Assembly: GCA_015071005.1 (NCBI GenBank)
Contig: SVIG01000004.1
Span: 62,001-126,000, forward strand
DNA length: 64,000 bases
Direction: 5' to 3'
Source of the DNA: Clostridiales bacterium
GTDB taxonomy: Bacteria > Bacillota > Clostridia > Christensenellales > Borkfalkiaceae
Positions 34,583-44,348 of the stretch are shown one piece after another; the first letter of the stretch is position 1; each line of letters opens with the position of its first letter. A model generated the notes under the pieces. That model searched no databases, had not been told where the DNA came from, and worked only from the letters and a program-made list of their open reading frames with translations. A program made the translations under genes and the position numbers.

Positions 34583-36190
34583 ATGAAAAGAAAAACGTTA
34601 TTATCGGTATTTTTTGCTGTCTTGTTCGCGGTTTGCGGGCTGTTTGGCGCTTGTGGTACAAACGATAATGAAAATTCCTCCGATTCTACTAATCAGAGCG
34701 AGATTGTATATACCATTTCGGCAGATGACATTTCTCTGCTTATCGGGGCGGAATACAAGCCCGATTGTTCTGTAAAAGCGAATGGGGAAACGGTAGAGAA
34801 TGCAACCTTTGCCTACCGTAGTTTCAACACAGAAGTTGTTTCCGTTTCGGGCGAAAAATTAAAGGCGGAAAAGGCTGGTATTGCGAATATTGCGGTCAGC
34901 GCAAGCGTTGACGGGAAACAAGTCGCGGAAGCTACCTTTTCCTGTAAAGTAAACGAAAATAAAGGGATTCACCCTGTAAAAACCTCTTATCTTTTGTACG
35001 TTTCCAATAACGTAAAAGGGGTAAGCTTTGACACTTCTACAAGCTTGTCAGCCTTTGTATATGATAAGGGAGAAATCGTAACCGATGCGGAAATTGTTTG
35101 GACGGTTGGCGATGAAAGTATTGCAAGCGTTGACGCGGACGGCCATTTGCAAGCCGTGCAAGTGGGGGAGACCTATCTTGTCGGCACGTATACGGATGCA
35201 AACAACGAAGAATTAAAAACGTTGCCGCTCCCCGTTAAGGTGGAAATTCCCGTGTTAATTACCCGCGATGACGTTATTGTAGATAAAGCAAAAGAAATCC
35301 AAATGTTGGACGCGCAAGCAATTTTGGGCGAAGATACGATAGGTTTTATGTTCAGTGCTTCTGCGAATAAAACGTATACTATCAACAATAATCAAATGGA
35401 AACCGCTTCCTTTAAGGCGGGCGAGCATACTTGCATATTTTACAATAAGGAGCAAAGCTTAGGCGTGCAAGTCAACGTTGTTGCAGCAGATTTCGTTATC
35501 TACAGCAAGGAAGATTTGTTGACGTTGCCTACCTATTCTTCAGGGTATATCGTGCTCGCAAATGACATTTCAGATGTGGAGTATGTAAGCGGTGGAAGCA
35601 TGAAAACCTTTACGGGAACTTTCAACGGACTTGGACATACCATTTCCAACATAACCTACAAATATACGAAAAACAAAGATAACCAAACGAGCTGGGGATT
35701 GTTTTATAGGGTTAATGCCGCAACGATTAAAAATATTTCTATCGTGGGAGCAACGCTTTGCGCAGGATCAAGCGGCGCGTTCTTTTATCAAACGGCAGGC
35801 GGCGAAACGGTTATTGATAACACTTACGTGGAGATTCAATTTGCAAGCACGTCTTTCCAATCGGGCGGTGCATTCGGTTACGCTTGGCGCGGGACGGTGT
35901 CTTATTCAAATTCTATTTTAATTGTAAATACTCCAGCTACTGGTTCCAACGGATTGATTGCAGGTAGAAATAACTCGCAAGTAACGGTGAAGAACAGCTA
36001 TGTATTAGGGACGGGACTTCTTTGTGGTAATCATGCCAAAGAAAATAGTAATTATGCCGTGTTAAATAGAACTGCAGGGGTTGCGTATGCAACGCAAGTG
36101 GAATTTTTGATGGCAGTCAGCAAGGATAAAACGGATTTTTCCAATTTTAATAAGTACTGGGATTTATCGCAGGATATTCCTTGTATGTAA
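34583..36190 (+). CDS. Lipoprotein with Big2-like domains and one GLUG-like unit
   Basis: A 535-residue lipoprotein (lipobox LFGAC, Cys24). It has two Big2-type Ig-like domains (about 45-125 and 140-215; WTVGDESIASVDADGHLQAV), a short beta domain, then one solenoid unit from about 310. The unit contains LLTLPTYSSGYIVLANDISD, FTGTFNGLGHTISNITYKY and IKNISIVGATL. Same architecture as 19886-23830 but with a single unit. No catalytic motif. It closes the surface-protein block before the cytoplasmic hydrolases start; the stop-to-next-start gap is 62 bases. Confidence 0.7.
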   Translation: MKRKTLLSVFFAVLFAVCGLFGACGTNDNENSSDSTNQSEIVYTISADDISLLIGAEYKPDCSVKANGETVENATFAYRSFNTEVVSVSGEKLKAEKAGIANIAVSASVDGKQVAEATFSCKVNENKGIHPVKTSYLLYVSNNVKGVSFDTSTSLSAFVYDKGEIVTDAEIVWTVGDESIASVDADGHLQAVQVGETYLVGTYTDANNEELKTLPLPVKVEIPVLITRDDVIVDKAKEIQMLDAQAILGEDTIGFMFSASANKTYTINNNQMETASFKAGEHTCIFYNKEQSLGVQVNVVAADFVIYSKEDLLTLPTYSSGYIVLANDISDVEYVSGGSMKTFTGTFNGLGHTISNITYKYTKNKDNQTSWGLFYRVNAATIKNISIVGATLCAGSSGAFFYQTAGGETVIDNTYVEIQFASTSFQSGGAFGYAWRGTVSYSNSILIVNTPATGSNGLIAGRNNSQVTVKNSYVLGTGLLCGNHAKENSNYAVLNRTAGVAYATQVEFLMAVSKDKTDFSNFNKYWDLSQDIPCM

Positions 36191-36252
36191 ATAGCAATTT
36201 AAGGGAAACGGGGTGATCTCGCACCCGTTTTGTTCCAAAGGGAAGTGTTGAT

Positions 36253-38475
36253 ATGCAATTTCCAAAAAAATTTATTTGCGCGTCGGAAGAAAAGAATAGG
36301 TATGAAAACCATATTTGCGCGCCGTATTTTAGGAAAATATTCACTTTAAGCGAAAAAAAGAATGCCAAATTGCTTGTTTGTGGCTTGGGCTTTTACCGAG
36401 CCTTCTTAAACGATAAAGAAATTACAAAAGGACGTCTTGCTCCCTATATTTCTAACACGGGTGAAGAGGTGTATTATGACGTTTATCAGGTGGATAAGTT
36501 TGTAAAAAAAGGCAAAAATACCCTTACCATATTATTGGGCAATGGCTTGCAAAATGGTATTGGCGGTGAGCTTTGGGGTTTTGATAAAGAGCCGTGGACT
36601 TCTTCCCCGAAGCTTGCTGTGGCATTTTCATTGCGCGAAAAGTTGATATTCGAAACGGATGAAACTTTTGAATGGTGTCCTTCGCCTATTACGTTTGACG
36701 ATTTATGGGCGGGTGAACATTACGACGCAAGATTAGAAGGGGAAAGTAAGTGGCAACGCCCCCTTTTAACGGAAACTCCAAAAGGGGAAAGGAGAGACGC
36801 GTCCGCCTATCAGGTGAGAGTGAAAAAAGAGCTTTCGCCAAAGACGATTTTTCCTTATCAAAATGGGTATATCTACGACTTTGGGTTGAATACGGCAGGG
36901 GTATGTCGTTTGCGTTTTAACGGAAAGGCGGGACAAAAAGTTTCTCTCTACCATTTTGAAATTTTTGACAATGGAGAAATTTGCAAGGACAATATTTCCT
37001 TTGGAAAGCGGACGAGAGATGGGTACTGGCAAATGGACGAATATACTGCAAAAGATGGGAAAAACGTCTACGAGCCGTCCTTTACCTATCACGGCTTTCG
37101 TTACGTTTACGTGGAAGGGTTGACGAAAAAGCAAGCTAAAAAATCTGCATTGACAATGTTGGTAATGACGGCTGCCACAAAACCTACCTTACAGTTTTCC
37201 TGCTCGGATAAACGTTTGGAACAGCTGTTTGCGATGGTTGTTAATTCCAATCAATCTAACTTTTTCTATTATCCTACCGATTGTCCACACCGCGAAAAAA
37301 ATGGATGGACGGGTGATGCAAGGCTTTCTGCGGAGCAAATGCTATTGTCGGCAGATTACGGAGAATATTTAAAAGAATGGCTGTTTTGTATGCGCAAAGC
37401 ACAACGGGAAAATGGCGATTTACCTCGTATTATTCCAACCTGTGAGTGGGGATATGCAGGTGGACACAGTGGGCCTTGTTGGGATGGCGCGTTGGTTGAA
37501 ATTGCCTATCGGCTTTATAAAAAGCATAACGATAAGGAAATTCTAAAGGAAAACTTGCCCGCAATAAAGAAATATTTAACCTATTTAACAACAAGGTGCG
37601 ACGAAAAAGGTTTACTGGCTTTCGGTTTGGGCGATCGTGAAGAAACTTTTACAAACGAGAGCAGTGCTCATAAGACACCTAATGTGGTTACGGACACTTT
37701 AACTGCCATTGGGCTTTGCCAACAAACGGAAGAAATGGCAAACGAAATTGCTGATACGGAAATAGTTGCATTAGCAAAAACCTTAAAGGAACGATTGATA
37801 ATTGCGGTTAAAGAGCATTTGGTTGACGATGCACAAAGAGTAATGCCTTTCACACAAACGGGACAATGCTTACTTGTTTCCGCTGAGATTTTCGAGGGTG
37901 AAAAACAAGAGCGTGCATTCCAAAATTTTGTGGCGCTTTTGAAAAAAGACGGCGTTGTGAAAATGGGGGTTTTGGGGTATCGAAAGCTGTTTGAGGTTTT
38001 GGCGGAAAGAGGGGAAACGGAGCTTGCTTCTCGTCTACTTTTGACGGAAAATTATTCGGGATATTATTACTATGTCAACAAAGGAATGACGTCAATGCCC
38101 GAAAGTTTTTTGGATTATGAAACGGATTCCTTCGTAAGAAAAGATGGGGGTAAAATGTTAGGACTTAACCACCATTGGTATGGGCACATTTTGGCAAGTG
38201 TTATAAAATATGTTGTTGGCCTTCGCATGATAGACGGACAAAAAAAGCGTATCGAAATAGCGCCACATTTCTTAAAAGGGATAAATAATATATCTGCATT
38301 CTTAGATTATGCTGGGGAGAAAATCAAGCTATCTTGGCAAAAGAAAAGGGGTAGGTACGTGTTGGATGTAAAAACCGCTTATGCAGTCGTTTTACATACG
38401 GATGTAGATGACTACCGCTTGAGCAAAGAAAAGAATACGTCTCGGGGCAATCGCTATGTGTACGAGGGAAAATAA
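36253..38475 (+). CDS. GH78 alpha-L-rhamnosidase, first copy
   Basis: A 740-residue GH78 family enzyme that would remove terminal alpha-L-rhamnose by inversion. N-terminal beta-sandwich domains (GLGFYRAFLNDKEITKGRLA; IYDFGLNTAGVCRLRF) precede the (alpha/alpha)6 barrel. The catalytic stretch is DCPHREKNGWTGDARLSAEQ, with the conserved acids at Asp355 and Glu361. A C-terminal beta-sandwich ends the protein (GLRMIDGQKKRIEIAPHF). No signal peptide, so it acts on imported fragments. It differs strongly from the second GH78 at 45316, so the two probably remove rhamnose in different settings. Confidence 0.85.
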   Translation: MQFPKKFICASEEKNRYENHICAPYFRKIFTLSEKKNAKLLVCGLGFYRAFLNDKEITKGRLAPYISNTGEEVYYDVYQVDKFVKKGKNTLTILLGNGLQNGIGGELWGFDKEPWTSSPKLAVAFSLREKLIFETDETFEWCPSPITFDDLWAGEHYDARLEGESKWQRPLLTETPKGERRDASAYQVRVKKELSPKTIFPYQNGYIYDFGLNTAGVCRLRFNGKAGQKVSLYHFEIFDNGEICKDNISFGKRTRDGYWQMDEYTAKDGKNVYEPSFTYHGFRYVYVEGLTKKQAKKSALTMLVMTAATKPTLQFSCSDKRLEQLFAMVVNSNQSNFFYYPTDCPHREKNGWTGDARLSAEQMLLSADYGEYLKEWLFCMRKAQRENGDLPRIIPTCEWGYAGGHSGPCWDGALVEIAYRLYKKHNDKEILKENLPAIKKYLTYLTTRCDEKGLLAFGLGDREETFTNESSAHKTPNVVTDTLTAIGLCQQTEEMANEIADTEIVALAKTLKERLIIAVKEHLVDDAQRVMPFTQTGQCLLVSAEIFEGEKQERAFQNFVALLKKDGVVKMGVLGYRKLFEVLAERGETELASRLLLTENYSGYYYYVNKGMTSMPESFLDYETDSFVRKDGGKMLGLNHHWYGHILASVIKYVVGLRMIDGQKKRIEIAPHFLKGINNISAFLDYAGEKIKLSWQKKRGRYVLDVKTAYAVVLHTDVDDYRLSKEKNTSRGNRYVYEGK

Positions 38476-38487
38476 AGGAAAGAAAAA

Positions 38488-39318
38488 ATGAAAGTTTGTG
38501 CGATAGATTTGAAAGAAAATTACCCCTTCTTGCAAGGTGGTAAATTAGAGTGTCTTTTTATGGACCGTCCGTTTCATGTGGAAAGAGAATGGAAACGGCC
38601 AGCAGTCATCGTCGTTCCAGGCGGAGGATACTGGCATGTCAGCCCGAGCGAGGGCGACCCGATTGCGTCTGCTTTTATAGCGCTAGGATTTCATACCTTT
38701 GTATTAAAATATCTTTGCGCGCCCGAGGGTGTCCACTATCCCGAACAACTGTTGGAGATTGCCGCGGCTGCGGATTATATTAGAAAACACGCCGAGGAAT
38801 ACAACGTCAACGGGAAAGAAATTTTTGTTGTTGGGTTTTCCGCCGGCGGTCATTTGGCGGCGAATCTTTCCGTTTCGTACGATTTGGCGTCGAAATTAGC
38901 AGGAGTTTCTTTAGATTGTAAACCTACGGCGGTAGGGCTTTCCTATCCCGTGATTGCGTATAATTACGGGCATACGGATTCTTTTAATAATTTATTGCAA
39001 GGGTATTCCGAAGAAGAGAGAAAAGAGTTGTTGCCGCAGGTTAATTTGGACACGTTGGTAACGGCAGATACGCCGCCTACGTTTATTTGGTGTACGGCGG
39101 AGGATATCATTGTTCCTCCTGAAAACACCATCCGTCATACGCTGGCGTTGATGAAGGCGGGCGTGCAGTATGAGTCGCATATTTATCCAAAGGGACCTCA
39201 CGGGCTTTCGACGTCAAGCGTGGAAATTTGGCCGTTTGCGGAAGATATACCCAAGGTGGCGAGTTGGATAAAGGACTGCGCTGATTTCTTTCGTATGTAT
39301 GCGGAAGAGAAGGTGTAA
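38488..39318 (+). CDS. Alpha/beta-hydrolase, probable carbohydrate esterase
   Basis: A 276-residue alpha/beta-hydrolase of the BD-FAE/acetyl-xylan-esterase-like group. The oxyanion segment is VPGGGYWHVSPSEGDP (about 37-52), the nucleophile elbow GFSAGG (about 118-123), and the acid and histidine are likely in ADTPPTFIWCTAEDIIVPP and GPHGLSTS. No signal peptide. It starts 12 bases after GH78 with AAGGAAAG before the ATG. Expected to remove acetyl or aromatic ester groups from imported oligosaccharides so that the rhamnosidases and lyases can work. Confidence 0.8.
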   Translation: MKVCAIDLKENYPFLQGGKLECLFMDRPFHVEREWKRPAVIVVPGGGYWHVSPSEGDPIASAFIALGFHTFVLKYLCAPEGVHYPEQLLEIAAAADYIRKHAEEYNVNGKEIFVVGFSAGGHLAANLSVSYDLASKLAGVSLDCKPTAVGLSYPVIAYNYGHTDSFNNLLQGYSEEERKELLPQVNLDTLVTADTPPTFIWCTAEDIIVPPENTIRHTLALMKAGVQYESHIYPKGPHGLSTSSVEIWPFAEDIPKVASWIKDCADFFRMYAEEKV

Positions 39319-39351
39319 TAGAAATAAAGCAAGCTAAAAAGTGGTATTTTT

Positions 39352-41388
39352 ATGAAAAAGAGAAGTATAGACTGTATCAACATTTTTCAAGGAACGCGCG
39401 GCAGTACAATTCCCAAAGAAGGATCGTTGTATTCTCAATGGAACTTGTTAAAAGGGAAGGCAGGGAATACTTCGCCTGCTGCTTGTTTGCCGTTTGGGAG
39501 CGTGGCATGCTCGCCGTATAGCGGTGGCTATTCTTCTGGGTATGGCAATTTTATGAGAAACGGTGGGGAGATACCTGAAAGTTTTTTCGAGGGAAATAAA
39601 CTGATCGGCTTTTCCCATTTTACGCATAGTGGAAGCGGCGCATTTGGCTTCTATTATAATTATCTGGTAACCGTGCCATTTAAGGGCGAACTTGTTGATA
39701 TCCATAACTTAAAAGAGGTGGATAGCGAAAAGGCAAGCGTAGGATATTATAGCTGCCGCTTGATGAAAGATAATATAAAAGCTGAGATGACCGTTGCGGA
39801 CAAAGTGGCAATACATCGATACACTTCTTTGGACGGAAAGCCTTTCAAAATTGGCATAGATATATCTAATGATGGATTAAAGCAGTCGTATGATGAAAAG
39901 GTGTTTTCTTATGCACAGGAAAGTGAAGTGAGAATAGAGGAAAACCAAGTTGTCGGTTATATCGTAGTGCAAGGCATAAAATTATATTACTGCATAGCAG
40001 GTACGAGTTCAAGTGCTCTGTGGTTCGATAAAAAAGTCATTAGCGAGCGGGAAATACATATAGCAAAAACGGAAAAGGCATTCGGCTGTTTGTTTGAAAC
40101 GGATAGTGATTGCGCGATTGTGAAGGTTGGCTATTCACTTGTCAGTGTGGAAAAGGCGAGGGCTGCAGTATCGTCTGTTTTTGATTTTGACATCGTGAGA
40201 GAGCAAGCGGAAAATGCCTGGTTTAAACGCTTGTCCACTATTGAATTAGAAGGGGTTTCCGATGAGGATAGAGAGATTTTCTATTCCAACTACTATCATA
40301 CCCTAATTAAACCTTGTGGCTGGAAGAATGAAAGTTTCTTGTGGGATGAAAAGGAAACGTTTTATTTAGATTTTGCGACATTGTGGGACGTGTATAAAAC
40401 GCAAATTCCGCTTATATTTACATTACACGCTGATATTGGCAAAGGTATTGTAAAAACTCTATTGCGTTATGGAAAAACGAAAGGAAAGCTTTTTAACGCT
40501 TTAATGCTTTCCGCAAATATGAATATCGAATCCACACAGGCTTGTTGTTTGGGTTGCTACGTATTGTACGACGCTTATATTCGCGGCTTGGTAGAAGAGC
40601 AAGACGTTGATGATATGTTTGCGGTTGTCAAGTCTGAAATTGAGCAATATGCTCAGTCGATCAAAGACGGTTCGTATGAAAAAACAACGAAGTTGTTAGA
40701 TTGTACACTCATCGCGGAATCGTTTGCAGGGGTAGCGAAAGAATTGAATAGGATGCAGGATTACGAATATTTGTCGGATATTGCAAAGTATTGGATATGC
40801 GCCTTTGGAAAAGACGGTTTATTAAAAACGGATTATCCGTACTATGAGGGTAACCATTGGAATTATTCTTTTCGCTTTGTCAATGACGTTGAAAAACGTA
40901 TTGAATTGAGCGGTGGTAAAGAAAATTTAATTAAGCAGTTGGACGCTTTTTTTGCATTTAGTGACGGAACGGAGCGATGCAACCGTTTTGAAGGATTTAA
41001 CAACGAAACGGATATGGGAACACCCTATTTTTATCATTATGTCGATAGATACGATAGACTTGCGGAAATTATGCAAGAATGCACGAAAAATTGTTTTAGA
41101 GCGGGCAGGGACGGCTTGCCAGGGAATAACGACAGCGGCGGTTTATCTGCTTGTTATATGTGGAATTTCTTGGGGCTTTTCCCCATAAGTGGACAGGATA
41201 TTATGTTTTTGGGGGTTCCCAAAGCAAAAAAAGCGGTATTACATCTGTCAAATGGAAAAATATTGACGATTATTTCTAATCTTGTTGAAAAACACGTTAA
41301 AGAAGTTGTGTTTAACGAAAAGCGGATAGATAATTATAAACTATCTATCCAAGAAATATTAAACGGCGGAGAAATAATTTTTTCTTGA
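39352..41388 (+). CDS. GH92-like alpha-mannosidase family protein
   Basis: A 678-residue protein of family GH92, calcium-dependent exo-alpha-mannosidases. The N-terminal beta-sandwich contains GKAGNTSPAACLPFGSVACS and GFSHFTHSGSGAFGF. The barrel has FATLWDVYKTQIPLIFTLHAD. The C-terminal catalytic signature reads GLPGNNDSGGLSACYMWNFL, with Asn593 and Asp594 where the family has its acid pair. There is no signal peptide, whereas many GH92 enzymes are exported. The linkage is probably alpha-mannose or a related sugar, but several GH92 branches are uncharacterised. The ribosome site is weak. Confidence 0.75.
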   Translation: MKKRSIDCINIFQGTRGSTIPKEGSLYSQWNLLKGKAGNTSPAACLPFGSVACSPYSGGYSSGYGNFMRNGGEIPESFFEGNKLIGFSHFTHSGSGAFGFYYNYLVTVPFKGELVDIHNLKEVDSEKASVGYYSCRLMKDNIKAEMTVADKVAIHRYTSLDGKPFKIGIDISNDGLKQSYDEKVFSYAQESEVRIEENQVVGYIVVQGIKLYYCIAGTSSSALWFDKKVISEREIHIAKTEKAFGCLFETDSDCAIVKVGYSLVSVEKARAAVSSVFDFDIVREQAENAWFKRLSTIELEGVSDEDREIFYSNYYHTLIKPCGWKNESFLWDEKETFYLDFATLWDVYKTQIPLIFTLHADIGKGIVKTLLRYGKTKGKLFNALMLSANMNIESTQACCLGCYVLYDAYIRGLVEEQDVDDMFAVVKSEIEQYAQSIKDGSYEKTTKLLDCTLIAESFAGVAKELNRMQDYEYLSDIAKYWICAFGKDGLLKTDYPYYEGNHWNYSFRFVNDVEKRIELSGGKENLIKQLDAFFAFSDGTERCNRFEGFNNETDMGTPYFYHYVDRYDRLAEIMQECTKNCFRAGRDGLPGNNDSGGLSACYMWNFLGLFPISGQDIMFLGVPKAKKAVLHLSNGKILTIISNLVEKHVKEVVFNEKRIDNYKLSIQEILNGGEIIFS

Positions 41389-41430
41389 TTGCAAAACGAT
41401 AACACAAAATCAAAAAGGGGTAAATAAATT

Positions 41431-42009
41431 ATGAAAACGGTAAAAGACAAGTATTTGGTGGTAGGTGCAGACTTTGCAGGTTTCCCATTGAAAGAAGTGG
41501 TGGTAGAACACCTCGAAAAGAAGGGTTGGAAAATCTTTGATTTAGGTGTTAAAAAAGATAGTGATCCGAATGATACCGATTTGATGTTCCACCGCGTAGG
41601 CTTACGCGTTGGCGCGGAAATTTCCGAGGGAAATTACGAAAGAGCATTGTTGTTCTGCGGTACGGGTATGGGTATTCATATCGCGGCGAGCAAGTGTCCG
41701 CACGTTCACGCCGGCGTTGTGGAAAGCCTGCCTGCAGCAACGAGAGCAATTACTGGCAACGGCGTAAATGTTTTGGCGATGGGCGCATTCTACGTAGCAC
41801 CACAAACGGCTTGTGACATCGCAGACGCATACCTTTCCAACGAGCTTGGTTCGGGCTGGGAATGGTGGCATAACTTCTACGAATTCCACAAGCTTGCCAT
41901 TGATGAGTTGGAAGCGTTTAATTATGAGAAATATAAGAAAAACGGCTTTAAGGTAAACAAGCTTGGCGATTATGATTTGACTTTGGATTTTGATAAAAAA
42001 CCTGAATAA
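41431..42009 (+). CDS. RpiB/LacA/LacB-family sugar-phosphate isomerase
   Basis: A 192-residue aldose-ketose isomerase of the RpiB family. Landmarks are VVGADFAGFPLKEVVVEHL (about 10-28, substrate phosphate/Asp region) and FCGTGMGIHIAASKCPHVHA (about 77-96, with the general-base Cys in CGTG). It is longer than typical RpiB (about 145-150) because of a C-terminal extension (about 150-192). Such longer members act on unusual sugar phosphates such as tetruloses or galactose 6-phosphate. It directly precedes the glycyl-radical enzyme and may make its substrate; this link is inferred from position. Confidence 0.8.
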   Translation: MKTVKDKYLVVGADFAGFPLKEVVVEHLEKKGWKIFDLGVKKDSDPNDTDLMFHRVGLRVGAEISEGNYERALLFCGTGMGIHIAASKCPHVHAGVVESLPAATRAITGNGVNVLAMGAFYVAPQTACDIADAYLSNELGSGWEWWHNFYEFHKLAIDELEAFNYEKYKKNGFKVNKLGDYDLTLDFDKKPE

Positions 42010-42065
42010 ATACTTGTGAGTTGAAAGCAAGAAGTACTTGAATTATAAAAAGGAGGCAAAGCTTT

Positions 42066-44348
42066 ATGTATCAATTAACAGATCGTTGTAAGTTTTTGAG
42101 AGAAACAAAAGTTTCGCATACGGACGGCATGCAAAAATATTATTTGCAACGCTCGGTATATTTTGCGATCGGAGGCGATGAAGCCGCAAAGAAGAGTCTT
42201 TCCCCGTATGAAATTTTTGCTGACGCTACGGCAAATGTATTAAACGAGTTTACGCCGTATATTCAACCGCAAGAATTGATCGTAGGTTTTAATTTTGGCG
42301 ACGGCGTTTACGAGCATGCGCTTCCTATGGATACCCAAGAAGATCGTATAAAAATGATTGAAAACGGTATATCAGAAGAAAACATAAAAAGATATTTTGA
42401 TGCGGATGCAAATTATAAGAGCGAAGCTTTTCGCTTTGGCCTTAATCTTCTTGCGGACACAGAAATACCTTTTACGCAAGAGGAAAGGCAGATGCGCCGC
42501 GAATGGGCTGCGATTGGTCGGTGTATTTGCAGCAATCACTCTGTTATCGGATACGAAAAGGTATTAAGATTAGGCTTTGAGGGATTATTAAAAGAGACAG
42601 AAGAATATGAAAAGAAGAATGGGGAGAACCCCTTATATGAAGGAGTAAAAAGCCTTTGTAAAGCAGCGTTGTATATAGGTGAAAAATATGCAAATGAAGC
42701 GGAAAGGCTTATGTCCGATTTGTCGTATAACAATGAGGACTTAAAAAAAATTGTGCAGACTTGCAGACAAGTGCCGAGATACCCTGCGCGAACATTTATG
42801 GAAGCGGTGCAATCCCTTTGGTTTGCACATCTTATCAATACATGGGAAGATATTATCAATGCAAATTCTTTAGGGCGTCTCGACCAAATATTGTATCCGT
42901 ATTATAAGGCAGATATCGAAAGCGGTAGAATTACAAAAGAGGAAGCTTTTGAGTTGATTTGTTTGCTTTGGGTGAAGTTATACCGCGATTATGACGTACA
43001 ACAATCTTGTGTAGGTGGAACGAACTCCGATGGCAGTAGCGCGGTCAACGATCTTTCTTATATGATGTTGGATGCGACGGAACAATTAAATTTTATCCGC
43101 TGTTTGTCTGTAAGATATTCATCCGTGACGGAAAAAGAATTTTTAAAACGTGCGCTTGAAGTTGTTGGACGCGTGCAAAAGGGAGTGCCTTTCTTCTTTA
43201 ACGACGACGTGATGATTCCTTCGCTATTATCCAGGGGAATCGAGAAAGAAGACGCCTACAACTATACGCAGCTCGGTTGCGTGGAAACGTTAATCCCTGG
43301 GAAAAGCAATCCTCACGCGGTGACAGGTGAAGCGAATTTTTTAAAAGCGATTGAATATACGTTGGGTAATGGAAACAGTTTATGGTGTCCCAGTTATAAT
43401 CCTGGGATAAAAACTGGGGAATTGAAAACGTTAGATACTTACGAAAAATTTTATGCCGCTGTACTTGCGCAGATAGGTCATATCCTTGATGTGACTTGTT
43501 CTAGCGTGAAAAAGGCGTGCGATAACTGTATTTCGCCCAAGGCATACAAATCTTTGCTGACGGAAGGCTGTTTATCGAGTATGCGCGATTTTAACGAGCG
43601 TGGTGCGATTTACGATTATTATCAAATTATGTTTTGCGGCGTTCCTAATTTAGCGGATTCGTTGATGGTCATAAAGAAATTTGTTTATGAACAAAAGAAA
43701 TATACGCTGGAAGAACTGAAGAATATATTACTAAAAGATTATCCTGATGAAAGTGTTCGTAGGGCATTTATCAATAAAGCACCTAAGTTTGGCAATGACG
43801 TTGACGAAGTGGATTGCATTGCAGTGGATATCGTAAATTATGCGTGCGATGTTTTGGAAAAATTGGAACCGAAGTATGATCGTTCTTTCCACGCACAACC
43901 GTTTACTTTCTTATGGATGATTGAACACGGAAGAACGAGCGCGGCCTCTCCTGACGGACGCCGTCAAGGTGAACCGATAGCCTACAGCGTTTCTCCCATG
44001 CAAGGTAGAGATTTTAACGGGTTGACGGCAGTCCTTAATTCCATTGCAAAATTTCCTACGAAGAGAACGCCAGGCACGACATCCGCAATTGTAGAGGTTG
44101 ATCCCAAACTTTTTACGGATGAAAATATCGATAGATTAACGGATATTTTAATCGCAGCGAGCAGTCAAGGGCTTAGCAATGTTCAATTTAATACGATTGA
44201 CGCTCAGACGTTGTTAGCGGCAAAAAAGCACCCCGAAAAATATAATAATCTTGCCGTAAGAGTGTCTGGTTTTAGCCAGAAGTTCAATCTGTTAGACCCT
44301 GCATTGCAAGAACATATTATAGGAAGGACGAAACACACATGTCTTTAA
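42066..44348 (+). CDS. Glycyl-radical enzyme, dehydratase/eliminase type, substrate unknown
   Basis: A 760-residue glycyl-radical enzyme of the pyruvate formate-lyase superfamily. The thiyl-radical cysteine and adjacent glutamate are Cys405 and Glu407 in LGCVETLIPGK. The GCVE pattern is that of diol dehydratases, hydroxyproline dehydratase and choline lyase, not of pyruvate formate-lyase (which has CC). The radical glycine is Gly735 in AVRVSGFSQKF. AAGGAGG precedes the ATG. The gene overlaps its activase by 10 nt. No microcompartment shell genes are nearby. Within a rhamnose/uronate locus, a sugar-derived diol is the likely substrate class, but no known member can be named. Confidence 0.85.
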   Translation: MYQLTDRCKFLRETKVSHTDGMQKYYLQRSVYFAIGGDEAAKKSLSPYEIFADATANVLNEFTPYIQPQELIVGFNFGDGVYEHALPMDTQEDRIKMIENGISEENIKRYFDADANYKSEAFRFGLNLLADTEIPFTQEERQMRREWAAIGRCICSNHSVIGYEKVLRLGFEGLLKETEEYEKKNGENPLYEGVKSLCKAALYIGEKYANEAERLMSDLSYNNEDLKKIVQTCRQVPRYPARTFMEAVQSLWFAHLINTWEDIINANSLGRLDQILYPYYKADIESGRITKEEAFELICLLWVKLYRDYDVQQSCVGGTNSDGSSAVNDLSYMMLDATEQLNFIRCLSVRYSSVTEKEFLKRALEVVGRVQKGVPFFFNDDVMIPSLLSRGIEKEDAYNYTQLGCVETLIPGKSNPHAVTGEANFLKAIEYTLGNGNSLWCPSYNPGIKTGELKTLDTYEKFYAAVLAQIGHILDVTCSSVKKACDNCISPKAYKSLLTEGCLSSMRDFNERGAIYDYYQIMFCGVPNLADSLMVIKKFVYEQKKYTLEELKNILLKDYPDESVRRAFINKAPKFGNDVDEVDCIAVDIVNYACDVLEKLEPKYDRSFHAQPFTFLWMIEHGRTSAASPDGRRQGEPIAYSVSPMQGRDFNGLTAVLNSIAKFPTKRTPGTTSAIVEVDPKLFTDENIDRLTDILIAASSQGLSNVQFNTIDAQTLLAAKKHPEKYNNLAVRVSGFSQKFNLLDPALQEHIIGRTKHTCL

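Noticed and set aside
42066-44348. Pyruvate formate-lyase (formate acetyltransferase)
   Set aside because: The active site has a single cysteine followed by Val-Glu (GCVE) rather than the Cys-Cys pair of pyruvate formate-lyase.
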